From NCBI RefSeq assembly GCF_026870155.1, contig NZ_CP113975.1, positions 2,914,001 through 2,978,000 on the forward strand: a stretch of DNA of 64,000 nt, written 5' to 3'. Below are positions 45,495 to 53,351 of this stretch, piece after piece. This DNA is from Flavobacterium marginilacus (GTDB taxonomy: Bacteria > Bacteroidota > Bacteroidia > Flavobacteriales > Flavobacteriaceae). The first letter of the stretch is position 1; the number at the start of each line of letters is the position of its first letter. A program made the translations under genes and the position numbers. The notes beneath the pieces are model-generated. The model had not been told where the DNA came from, did not search any database, and saw only the letters and a program-made list of their open reading frames with translations.

Positions 45495-46544
45495 ATGGCT
45501 AATACAATTTCTGCATTAGATGAAAGTGGCTGCCCTGTTGACTGGTGGTTCGCTTATAAAGTTCCAAAATTGGGTAAAACCGCAGACGAACCTACTGCTA
45601 CAGGTTATGAATACATTTATTATGATCCTAATATAAAAAAAGTTGTTCAGTCTCCTAACCTGCTTACAGACGGAAAAGGAGCACTGGATCTTACACTAAA
45701 AGCGGTCTTCGATAACCCATCGCCAACTACCGGATGGATTCTTTACAATGACGAAATGCCTGCCGATGCCAATAGAACAGACAGCAGTACATTTGGTCAT
45801 ACCAAAGGTGTTCTTGCTTTTGATACTGATACAAAAACGGCTTTATGGCTGCTTCATTCCTGGCCAAAATACGCAGATGCCAAAGCGACATCAATGCCGA
45901 CACCTGAATACGGTCAGACTTTTCTCTGTATTTCTTTAGATATTGAAACAGCTGGCAAAATTGCTGCTCAAATGGCAGACCATCAGGTGCCTCAGGTATA
46001 TTTACCACAAATTCCTGAATCATTAGATAAAAATGATCCGCTGTATATCCTCAGTCAGCCCCTGAACCCGAATCCCGCAGGAGATTCAGATGTGTTGGCT
46101 TATCAATCCCGTGGAGGATTTGATTTCAAAGTTATCGCTAAGAATCAAAAATGGAACAAAGATTTCTGGAATGATTTAGTAGGGCCTGCACTTGGAACAG
46201 ACATTGATGTCGAAACCTGGATCAGAGGCAAAATCCCTCCGACATTAGACAGTGACGGCATTCACAAAACTTTCGATGTAAAATATATTGACCTAAGTCC
46301 GCTTGGAGTGCCATGGAACTGGCCGGAAACACACGACCATGCCAAATGGGCTGTTAGTGTGGACTCTGACTGGGTTTGTGTGGGCGATATCAACCGCATG
46401 GTTTCTCAGGAAAAACGCGGAGGCGGTACTATTGCATTTCAGGATAATACACTATGGGCTGCTTTATCAAAAACAGATCTTATAGTAGCACCTCCAGGGC
46501 ATTCAAGAGTGGATGCGCAGGACTTAATCAAAGCGACACAGTGA
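45495..46544 (+). CDS. DNase II family protein
   Basis: A 349-residue protein with strong resemblance to acid deoxyribonuclease II, a metal-independent PLD-fold nuclease best known from animals. The start SALDESGCPVDWWFAYKVPK corresponds to the family's Cys-x-(D/N)-x-x-G-x-x-VDW-x-x-x-YK pattern. Two HxK motifs are present: H102-T-K104 (GHTKGVLAFD) and H282-A-K284 (THDHAKWAVS), as required for catalysis. LWLLHSWPKY and YGQTFLCISL also match. No signal peptide is visible. It lies between the heme lipoprotein and a phosphoesterase; joint supply of purines from DNA to the hydroxylase is an attractive but unproven idea. Confidence 0.85.
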   Translation: MANTISALDESGCPVDWWFAYKVPKLGKTADEPTATGYEYIYYDPNIKKVVQSPNLLTDGKGALDLTLKAVFDNPSPTTGWILYNDEMPADANRTDSSTFGHTKGVLAFDTDTKTALWLLHSWPKYADAKATSMPTPEYGQTFLCISLDIETAGKIAAQMADHQVPQVYLPQIPESLDKNDPLYILSQPLNPNPAGDSDVLAYQSRGGFDFKVIAKNQKWNKDFWNDLVGPALGTDIDVETWIRGKIPPTLDSDGIHKTFDVKYIDLSPLGVPWNWPETHDHAKWAVSVDSDWVCVGDINRMVSQEKRGGGTIAFQDNTLWAALSKTDLIVAPPGHSRVDAQDLIKATQ

Positions 46545-46586
46545 ACCAGCACTATTACCAAAACTAACTTAAATCAATTCAGTAAG

Positions 46587-48113
46587 ATGAGCCAATACCT
46601 GCAGCCAAACAAAGAGAAACTACAAAATACAATTAAGCATATTGTGGTGCTTATGCTGGAAAACCGGTCTTTCGACAACTTATTGGGCTGGCTGTACAGT
46701 GACAAAAAACCGCCTCATAACCAGCAGTTTGAAGGACTGACAAAAGATTTATGGAATCCACTTAATAATATAGATTCAGATGGTATTCCTTTCATTGAAA
46801 AAGTAATGGTCGAGAAAAACGGCCAGCCAAAAAAACGCAGAGGCGAACTTGTTCCAAATCCTGTAGATTTCACTCTTCCAAATCCTGATCCGGGAGAAGG
46901 TTTTAAAGATACCAATCATCAATTGTTTTTAAAATATGATGTAGCCCAGCAGTATGCACCGCCGGCTATTAATATGGGTTTTGTCCAAAATTATCAAAAT
47001 GCCATGCTGTATGGGGCTTTCAGTTTTGGTGATGATCCGACTAATCCCCGCGATATAATGAAATGTTATACGCCCGAACAGACTCCAGTATTGAGCCAGC
47101 TGGCAAAAAGCTTTGCAGTCTGCGATCATTATCATTGCTCTGTTCCAAGCCAGACAATTCCTAATCGTAGTTTTGTACATGCTGCAACATCAACAGGACA
47201 TGTCAATAACAATCCGACTGCTCAATGTGATGCCAAAACGATTTTTAATCAGATTCAGGACGCTATTGATGGAGGCAGACAAGATCTTAGCTGGGGAATT
47301 TTTGGCAACAATGATTTTGCTAACTCTAAAGATGCAGACGGTGAATTTGGAGACAATCATTTTTCGCTTACAAGGCTTATCATGACGCAATTGCATGATT
47401 CAAAATTCAATAACAATTTTGGAACACTGGCAGATTTTGAAGCAAAATGTAAAGAAGGTAATCTGCCGAGTTATTCTTTCCTGGAACCAAACTACGGCGG
47501 AGAAGGACAAAACGATCAGCATCCGCCAACTGATATTCGGGCAGGTGAAAAATTGATTGCCGATTTATACAATATGATAAAATCGTCGCCTGTTTTTGAC
47601 AGCACACTATTTATTATTACGTATGATGAGCATGGCGGTACTTATGATCACGTCCCTCCTCCTACCGGAGCCAAAAATCCTTATGAAGATGGACGAGCTG
47701 GTCAGGATGGATTTCTTTTCAACCGCTTTGGTGTACGTGTGCCCTGTGTAGTTGTTAATCCTTACATCAAAAAAGGACTGATTGCAAGACCGGATGGGTA
47801 TACACCTTTTGATCATTCGTCTATTATCAAAACTGTCCAAAATTGTTTTAACCTTGAAGGCTCACTTACCGAAAGAGACAAAGCAGCACCGGATTTTTCG
47901 TGTCTGCTGGAATTAGAAAATGCCCGCAAGGATGATATACCTGCAGTAAAACCATTAAAGTGGGATTTAAAAGCCGGGCAATTACATGTAAACGATCTGC
48001 ACCATTTGATAGCAGGTATTCTGGAAGATATGACCGGTAATCCAAAGCCTTCATCTAGTGAGATTTTGGAATATATTCAGTTAAACTATAAAGCTCTTTT
48101 CGGGAATAATTAA
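46587..48113 (+). CDS. Phosphoesterase (phospholipase C/acid phosphatase family)
   Basis: A 508-residue alkaline-phosphatase-fold phosphoesterase (PF04185 type). Metal and nucleophile segments: IKHIVVLMLENRSFDNLLGWL (Glu-Asn metal ligands), NRSFVHAATSTGH (Ser/Thr region), FIITYDEHGGTYDHVPPP (Asp, Glu, His ligands) and FNRFGVRVPCVVVNPYI, FDHSSIIKTVQNCF. Related enzymes hydrolyse phosphatidylcholine, sphingomyelin or simple phosphomonoesters. No signal peptide is visible, although most relatives are secreted. It follows the DNase II gene by 42 bases. Confidence 0.9.
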   Translation: MSQYLQPNKEKLQNTIKHIVVLMLENRSFDNLLGWLYSDKKPPHNQQFEGLTKDLWNPLNNIDSDGIPFIEKVMVEKNGQPKKRRGELVPNPVDFTLPNPDPGEGFKDTNHQLFLKYDVAQQYAPPAINMGFVQNYQNAMLYGAFSFGDDPTNPRDIMKCYTPEQTPVLSQLAKSFAVCDHYHCSVPSQTIPNRSFVHAATSTGHVNNNPTAQCDAKTIFNQIQDAIDGGRQDLSWGIFGNNDFANSKDADGEFGDNHFSLTRLIMTQLHDSKFNNNFGTLADFEAKCKEGNLPSYSFLEPNYGGEGQNDQHPPTDIRAGEKLIADLYNMIKSSPVFDSTLFIITYDEHGGTYDHVPPPTGAKNPYEDGRAGQDGFLFNRFGVRVPCVVVNPYIKKGLIARPDGYTPFDHSSIIKTVQNCFNLEGSLTERDKAAPDFSCLLELENARKDDIPAVKPLKWDLKAGQLHVNDLHHLIAGILEDMTGNPKPSSSEILEYIQLNYKALFGNN

Positions 48114-48142
48114 TAATTCCCGAAAAGTTTAAATCACAGCTC

Positions 48143-49159
48143 ATGACGCACGAGTTTTTGAAAATAATAGAGTCTTACAAAAAAGCCAGCCAAAAGAATA
48201 TACGAACAGTTCTGGCTACGATTGTTCATACAGAAGGTTCCTCTTATCGAAAAGAAGGCACCCAGATGCTGATTGATGAATATAAAAACATAACAGGAGC
48301 ATTAAGCGGAGGCTGTGTCGAACAGGAAGTTATTCGGCAGTCCATCAGCGTGTTCTCTTCAAATTGCCCGAAAGTTTTTAAATACGACGGACGTTTTCGA
48401 TTGGGCTGTGAAGGAAGCATTTATATTTTAATAGAAATGTTCCAGCCTGACAATGAACTATTAAGTCTAATTGAACAGGCTATCGAGCAAAGACAGTCTT
48501 TTTCGTTATCCTGCTCTTTTCTGGCTGAAGAAATAAGCCAGCCCAATTTTGGAACTTCTTTTGAGTTTAAAGACATAACGATTTATCATTCCAATTACGA
48601 GAAAGATTCCAATAATCTGGTTTTCAAACAGCAAATTCAGCCCCTAAACCGATTGTGTATTTTTGGAATAGAACACGATGCCGAAAAATTAAGCCAAATG
48701 GCATCGTTCTTAGGCTGGGAAGTCATCGTGATAGGTTCTGAATACAGTGCTGTAAATGGCAGTGATTTTCCATATGCAAAATCGGTCTTTACGATAAAAC
48801 CGGAAGATCTCGATCCAAATCTATTCTGTGAAAACACCGCAGTTGTGGTGATGAGCCATAATTTCTCGAAAGATTTACGCTTTTTACTTAACATAATTTC
48901 TTCAAAAGTTCGGTACATTGGTCTTCTTGGTCCCGCACACCGCAGAGAAAAATTACTGAACGCCATTCTTGATACGGATATACTAATTGATGATACGGTA
49001 TTTGACAAAATTCACGGACCTGCCGGCTTGGCTATTGGAAGCCAAACTCCGGAAGAAATAGCGCTATCTATAATGGCGGAAATTACAAGCATCTGGCGAC
49101 CCCAAAAACAGACAAAATTTGCTTGTTTTTCAATTGAAAAAAGCCTTGCAGGAAAATGA
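48143..49159 (+). CDS. xdhC: XdhC-family molybdenum cofactor insertion protein
   Basis: A 338-residue XdhC/CoxI-family protein that binds the molybdenum cofactor, brings about its sulfuration and inserts it into xanthine-dehydrogenase-type enzymes. The N-terminal domain shows TVLATIVHTEGSSYRKEGTQMLI and GALSGGCVEQEV with a conserved Cys; the C-terminal Rossmann-like domain shows YIGLLGPAHRREKLL and IHGPAGLAIGSQTPEEIALSIMAEI. It is the last gene of the cluster begun by the fused hydroxylase 4 genes upstream, which fixes the function of both. Confidence 0.92.
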   Translation: MTHEFLKIIESYKKASQKNIRTVLATIVHTEGSSYRKEGTQMLIDEYKNITGALSGGCVEQEVIRQSISVFSSNCPKVFKYDGRFRLGCEGSIYILIEMFQPDNELLSLIEQAIEQRQSFSLSCSFLAEEISQPNFGTSFEFKDITIYHSNYEKDSNNLVFKQQIQPLNRLCIFGIEHDAEKLSQMASFLGWEVIVIGSEYSAVNGSDFPYAKSVFTIKPEDLDPNLFCENTAVVVMSHNFSKDLRFLLNIISSKVRYIGLLGPAHRREKLLNAILDTDILIDDTVFDKIHGPAGLAIGSQTPEEIALSIMAEITSIWRPQKQTKFACFSIEKSLAGK

Positions 49160-49522
49160 AAAAATAATTCCAAATTTTAATATTTAAAATTTTTATGTTT
49201 TATAGAAATCAAGTGAAAAAGGTTTTATGCTTTAGAATAAAAAATAAATTGACAACCACAAAAAGCTAACAAATCATCAAAACCTCTTTTTATAATTTGT
49301 AAGTTTTTTTTTACTACATTTGAAAACAATACGACAAAACAAAATATGCGCATAACATACCATTTTAATATAAAACTAGTTTTTATTATGCGTCTATAAA
49401 TTAGTTACAGGATATCGCTTTGAAAATCAAAATTCAACAGAAAATATTTAACTTCTAAAAGTTAGATTTTTAATTATTAAGGAATATAATTGGAACTGAA
49501 AATTGAAAATGAAATAATTTTT
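49160..49522. other. Intergenic region at the left edge of the cassette array
   Basis: About 360 bases without a gene. A possible promoter TTG (49297-49299)-N15-TACATTTG (49315-49322) points into the array. GCATAAC at 49350-49356 and GTTAGAT at 49461-49467 resemble half-site sequences of attC or attI sites, but no complete stem is visible. No integrase gene is present. Confidence 0.4.
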
Positions 49523-49873
49523 ATGAAAGAATTTAATCCAGATGAATTTCCTAGAAACTTAAATGAAGAGGAAATTGAAATATTATCCCAACTAGTTATT
49601 AAAAATCCAATATCAGATTTATGGAAACAAATTGCTAGTAAACTAACTTCTGAACAGAAAATAAGAATCAATAAAAAAATTGATGCCAAAAAATATTCCG
49701 AATCAGAAAAATTACCATCATTTAATAAAAAAGCAATGGAAGATGAAGAATGGAAAAAGTTAGTAAAACAAAAAGAAGATGAAAAATTTTATGGAAATAT
49801 GGGAGAACCTCAAAATGCATTTGAGTTCAAAAGTAGATATGGAGAATGGCCAAAAGGATTTGACGAAAACTGA
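49523..49873 (+). CDS. Hypothetical cassette protein
   Basis: Hydrophilic protein of 116 residues starting [21 protein letters not shown]; an in-frame TTG 11 codons upstream is less likely. The middle is helical ([28 protein letters not shown]); the end is charged with EWPKGFDEN. No transmembrane segment or family is recognised. It is the first gene of the array, followed by a complete attC-like site. Confidence 0.7.
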   Translation: MKEFNPDEFPRNLNEEEIEILSQLVIKNPISDLWKQIASKLTSEQKIRINKKIDAKKYSESEKLPSFNKKAMEDEEWKKLVKQKEDEKFYGNMGEPQNAFEFKSRYGEWPKGFDEN

Positions 49874-49967
49874 AAATTAAGCTAAACTGAATCTAAAAGT
49901 TTTGTGTATAAGTAGAAGTGCAGAAATATGTGGAAGCGGAAAACATTGCGTGTATTGCGACATCCTG

Positions 49968-50101
49968 TAACAGCCGTTACACGAGATTTGGGCATTTGGC
50001 TGAATTTAATGATGGTTTTGTACTTGGGAAATTTGTGCATATCCGAAAAAACTCGCATCTTTAATCCCAAACCTCGTGTAGCGCCAGGACGTTGGTGGCA
50101 A
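49968..50101 (+). repeat. attC-like site 1
   Basis: TAACAGCCGTTACACGAGATTTGGG (49968-49992) pairs with CCCAAACCTCGTGTAGCG (50065-50082) with one unpaired position, and the site ends in GACGTTGGTGGCA. The unpaired loop of about 70 bases carries GGTTTTGTACTTGGGAA as in the other sites of this subtype. This is the imperfect-stem architecture of integron attC sites; the crossover would be at G/TTGG, base 50091. Confidence 0.65.
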
Positions 50102-50605
50102 GTTGTGCCGAAATTACGCAGATAATTCCGATTTGAAAACAAACATTTGTTTCCGCCGAAAGTTTACAAAGCAGAAGCGTGAAAATTGGATTCACCAACA
50201 AAAACATGAAAAGTTGAAACTTGGAATGTTGAAACTTGAAAAGCAAAAGTTTTAAAATTGGGTTTTGCCAACAGAAACCTGAAAAGCAGAAGCGTGAAAA
50301 ATGGAATTTGCCAACAGAAACTTAAAAAGCAAACTCAAGCGACTACGAACAAGCGAAACAAACCTAAAATTGGAACTCTCCTACTCTAACGTAAAAAATG
50401 AAAAACTGTGAAAGCTGGAATCGCTCAATTGAAACGTAAAAAATTTGCGGTTTAATGGTAATTTCGACAGAACAACCAGCCACCAACACACGCTACAAGC
50501 GATTTGGGCAATGGGCTTGATTTGAAAATGGTTTTATATTTGGAAGTTTTGGCTAATCAGAAAAATAACGCTAATTTAGTCCCAAACCGCGTGTAGCGCG
50601 GGAAC
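50091..50605 (+). repeat. ORF-less cassette, tandem copy 1 (515 bp)
   Basis: Runs from GTTGGTGGCAAGTTGTGCC to the next GTTGGTGG. By eye it is identical to the following 515 bp. It contains no convincing gene (the 61-residue minus-strand frame has no family). The middle holds shorter internal repeats, for example GCAGAAGCGTGAAAA twice and CCAACAGAAAC twice. Confidence 0.9.
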
Positions 50606-50613
50606 GTTGGTGG
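50480..50613 (+). repeat. attC-like site 2 (cassette copy 1)
   Basis: CCACCAACACACGCTACAAGCGATTTGGG pairs with CCCAAACCGCGTGTAGCGCGGGAAC and GTTGGTGG, leaving single extra bases on one strand as in attC. Sequence parallels site 1 and the site at 51809. Confidence 0.65.
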
Positions 50614-51120
50614 CAAGTTGTGCCGAAATTACGCAGATAATTCCGATTTGAAAACAAACATTTGTTTCCGCCGAAAGTTTACAAAGCAGAAGCGTGAAAA
50701 TTGGATTCACCAACAAAAACATGAAAAGTTGAAACTTGGAATGTTGAAACTTGAAAAGCAAAAGTTTTAAAATTGGGTTTTGCCAACAGAAACCTGAAAA
50801 GCAGAAGCGTGAAAAATGGAATTTGCCAACAGAAACTTAAAAAGCAAACTCAAGCGACTACGAACAAGCGAAACAAACCTAAAATTGGAACTCTCCTACT
50901 CTAACGTAAAAAATGAAAAACTGTGAAAGCTGGAATCGCTCAATTGAAACGTAAAAAATTTGCGGTTTAATGGTAATTTCGACAGAACAACCAGCCACCA
51001 ACACACGCTACAAGCGATTTGGGCAATGGGCTTGATTTGAAAATGGTTTTATATTTGGAAGTTTTGGCTAATCAGAAAAATAACGCTAATTTAGTCCCAA
51101 ACCGCGTGTAGCGCGGGAAC
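50606..51120 (+). repeat. ORF-less cassette, tandem copy 2 (515 bp)
   Basis: Exact copy of 50091-50605. Both borders fall at GTTGGTGGCAAG, the presumed recombination point, so the duplication arose by site-specific recombination or by crossover between neighbouring sites. Confidence 0.9.
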
Positions 51121-51128
51121 GTTGGTGG
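50995..51128 (+). repeat. attC-like site 3 (cassette copy 2)
   Basis: Same sequence as site 2, shifted by 515 bases; only the bases after GTTGGTGGCAAG differ (ACTACCGC instead of TTGTGCCG). Confidence 0.65.
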
Positions 51129-51184
51129 CAAGACTACCGCAGAATCGGAAACCTAACCAAATAATAAAACCTAACCAAAATTAA

Positions 51185-51799
51185 ATGAAAATAATATCTA
51201 TCATAATCTGCGTATTACTTTTGGCAATTGCAGTTTTTGCACTTTATAGATTCATAACAGTAAAACGTCAAAACAGTAAACTAAATAAAGAACGCTTTGA
51301 AAGGATTAAAGTGCTTTATGAAAAACTTGAAAGTGGAGAAGAAATATCAAAACAAACTGTTAAACCCTACGCTGAAAACTTACTTACGAGAGAAACTACA
51401 TTTAAACTTTTAGAAGAGCATAATAAAGTAAATCTATTTCCTGAAGAATATTTAACACTCATAAAAGGAGCTGAAAGTAGTTTGGCAAATTGGTTAGAAT
51501 TTCCAACCGAACTTGATGCTTGTCCTGATGAAATTGAACATATTAAAAGAGTTACTTTTGATTTTGATGGAGAAAATAATTTAGTCCATTATGAAGTATT
51601 TAAGTACAATGTAAATGAACCACATTGGGCTTCAAAAGACGGATGGTGTTTAGGAGTTGTTGGACCATATTTTGACGATAGTAAACCTTATGATTTTGCA
51701 CACTCAACATTTAGTCGAGTTGACAGCAAATTTGAAAAAATAAGCGCAGAAGAAGAAGCAAAATGGGTTCACGAAAATATTTCAATGCGAAGGCGATAA
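51185..51799 (+). CDS. Membrane-anchored hypothetical cassette protein
   Basis: A 204-residue protein with one N-terminal membrane helix (IISIIICVLLLAIAVFALYRFI), then a charged helical stretch and a mixed domain (LANWLEFPTELDACPDEIEHIKRVTFDFDGENNLVHYEVFKYNVNEPHWASKDGWCLGVVGPYFDDSKPYDFAHSTFSR with cysteine and aromatic residues). No family recognised. It occupies a cassette between attC-like sites 3 and 4. Confidence 0.75.
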   Translation: MKIISIIICVLLLAIAVFALYRFITVKRQNSKLNKERFERIKVLYEKLESGEEISKQTVKPYAENLLTRETTFKLLEEHNKVNLFPEEYLTLIKGAESSLANWLEFPTELDACPDEIEHIKRVTFDFDGENNLVHYEVFKYNVNEPHWASKDGWCLGVVGPYFDDSKPYDFAHSTFSRVDSKFEKISAEEEAKWVHENISMRRR

Positions 51800-51808
51800 A
51801 AAGTCCAG

Positions 51809-51943
51809 CCACCAACACTTGCTACAATAGATTTGGGCAATTGGCTTAATTTGAAAATGGTTTTGTATTTGGGAAGTTTAGGCAAATCCGAAAATAAGGC
51901 TTAATTTAATCCCAAACCTCTTGTAGCAAGGGAACGTTGTGCG
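51809..51943 (+). repeat. attC-like site 4
   Basis: CCACCAACACTTGCTACAATAGATTTGGG pairs with CCCAAACCTCTTGTAGCAAGGGAAC, ending GTTGTGCG. Best template for the half sites at 18393 and 18919. Crossover point G/TT at 51936. Confidence 0.68.
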
Positions 51944-51997
51944 ACATACCAAAAGAACAACAGACATAAAAAAGTATTAACTAAATTATATATATAT

Positions 51998-52807
51998 ATG
52001 AGAAGCTTATTATTAATATTATTATTATTTTCGAGTTTAAATAAAGATTTTCCAGTAATTAGAAATGAAGTTAAAGATAACCATGTAAACTTCATTTATC
52101 AATCAGAAATTCATAAAAAAAATGGAATTTATGAAGTTACTAATACGCTGATTAATAAATCGAAAGAAGAACTTTCTATTAAATGGGATGCAGCAAAAAT
52201 GATATATGGAAACAAAAACCCGCTTGGAACAGAAATTCTCAAAAAAACAAGAAGAATTTTTTCTCCATACAGACATCCAAATACTCCCATATTTTATGAT
52301 GCTAGTTATAGTAGACAAGCACAAGCAGAGTGTTACATAGATGAAGCAACTGATCAAAAACTTATTTCTTTGACAGATAAGCTAAATACAAATATTTTAT
52401 TCTTAAATGATGATGAAAAAAAATTAGAAATCAATCTTACTTCACAACTATATACAAAATTTAATAAATCAACATTAGAAATAGAAATGTCTGAAAATGT
52501 AGGATTTATTATGAATCGAATTGATGCTGAAAACCTAAATATTGGTAAAACTGATTGGAAACAAACAAAATTAGAAAATTTAGAAATTAAAAAAGATAAA
52601 AACTTATTTAATAAATTACATAAATATTTAAATAGTCCAAATGAAAATGATTTAGTCTATATAAAGAACACCAATAAATCAATATCAAATTTAAATTTTT
52701 CATTTAATGGAAATAATTTTAAAATCAAAAATATTCCATTTATAGCAATGATATCAAATTCAGAGGAATATATTGGCTTTACAACTAAATGCTATGTTGC
52801 AAATTAA
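51998..52807 (+). CDS. Secreted hypothetical cassette protein
   Basis: A 269-residue protein with an N-terminal hydrophobic signal (MRSLLLILLLFSSLNKDFPV) and a beta-rich mature part (YEVTNTLINKSKEELSIKWDAAKMIYGNKNPLG ... ISNLNFSFNGNNFKIKNIPFIAMISNSEEYIGF). Lys/Asn-rich composition (AT-rich codons). No family recognised. Six bases separate it from the next gene, making a two-gene cassette. Confidence 0.7.
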   Translation: MRSLLLILLLFSSLNKDFPVIRNEVKDNHVNFIYQSEIHKKNGIYEVTNTLINKSKEELSIKWDAAKMIYGNKNPLGTEILKKTRRIFSPYRHPNTPIFYDASYSRQAQAECYIDEATDQKLISLTDKLNTNILFLNDDEKKLEINLTSQLYTKFNKSTLEIEMSENVGFIMNRIDAENLNIGKTDWKQTKLENLEIKKDKNLFNKLHKYLNSPNENDLVYIKNTNKSISNLNFSFNGNNFKIKNIPFIAMISNSEEYIGFTTKCYVAN

Positions 52808-52813
52808 AAAATT

Positions 52814-53179
52814 ATGAAGAATCAATTTATTCTAGGTTTAATAAATACAATGGTCACATATATTGCGACTTCAAAGTTTTTAACTTCTTTCTTACCTTCT
52901 GATTATGAAAAGGAAATCCTTATTTCTGTTGTATTAGGTTCAATAGTTGGAACAATATTAACGGTGGTAAAAAAAGAAAACATAAAATTGTCATCAATCC
53001 TTTATTTAAGTCTTTTTGCTGTTTTATTAATTGGAATATATTCCTCAATACTAAACAGACCAAGTATAAATACAATTTGGGCAATAATCGAATCATTAAT
53101 TGCATTTGGAATAGCTACAATTTTTACTCATATACTTTCATTTTTTGAAATCAAGATAGCTAAAAATCTTGATAAGTAA
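52814..53179 (+). CDS. Small integral membrane protein of a cassette
   Basis: A 121-residue protein with four predicted membrane helices (about 5-25, 33-53, 60-80, 88-110). No family recognised. Probably co-translated with the preceding secreted protein, and its cassette partner. Confidence 0.7.
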   Translation: MKNQFILGLINTMVTYIATSKFLTSFLPSDYEKEILISVVLGSIVGTILTVVKKENIKLSSILYLSLFAVLLIGIYSSILNRPSINTIWAIIESLIAFGIATIFTHILSFFEIKIAKNLDK

Positions 53180-53191
53180 TGAGGCTCGATC

Positions 53192-53324
53192 GCACAACAG
53201 CCGTTTCTCGAAATTGCGAATTTTGTGGTAAGTTCACGTTCACGTTTCGCAAGAATTTTCTACTTTATTAGAAAATACGCAGTTACGATGCTCGCAACTG
53301 ACGAGAAGTGGCGAAACGTTATGC
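53192..53324 (+). repeat. attC-like site 5
   Basis: R''-like GCACAAC (53192-53198) and R'-like GTTATGC (53318-53324) close a structure in which TTCTCG pairs with CGAGAA, and GCGAATTTT pairs in part with AAAATACGC. Its centre, GCGAATTTTGTGGTAAGTTC, defines a second subtype shared with the sites at 56717 and 57699. Confidence 0.65.
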
Positions 53325-53351
53325 ACAATTTAAAAAAAAACGAAACTAAAT

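Noticed and set aside
49160..49522. attI site
   Set aside because: GTTAGAT at 49461 fits the R' consensus, but no supporting structure or integrase gene is visible.
50061..50761. Two 61-codon minus-strand frames in the 515-bp cassettes
   Set aside because: They span the attC-like site and repeats, have no homologue-like features and are duplicated only because the DNA is.
50091..51120. CRISPR array
   Set aside because: The repeat unit is 515 bp, occurs only twice, has no unique spacers, and no cas genes are present.
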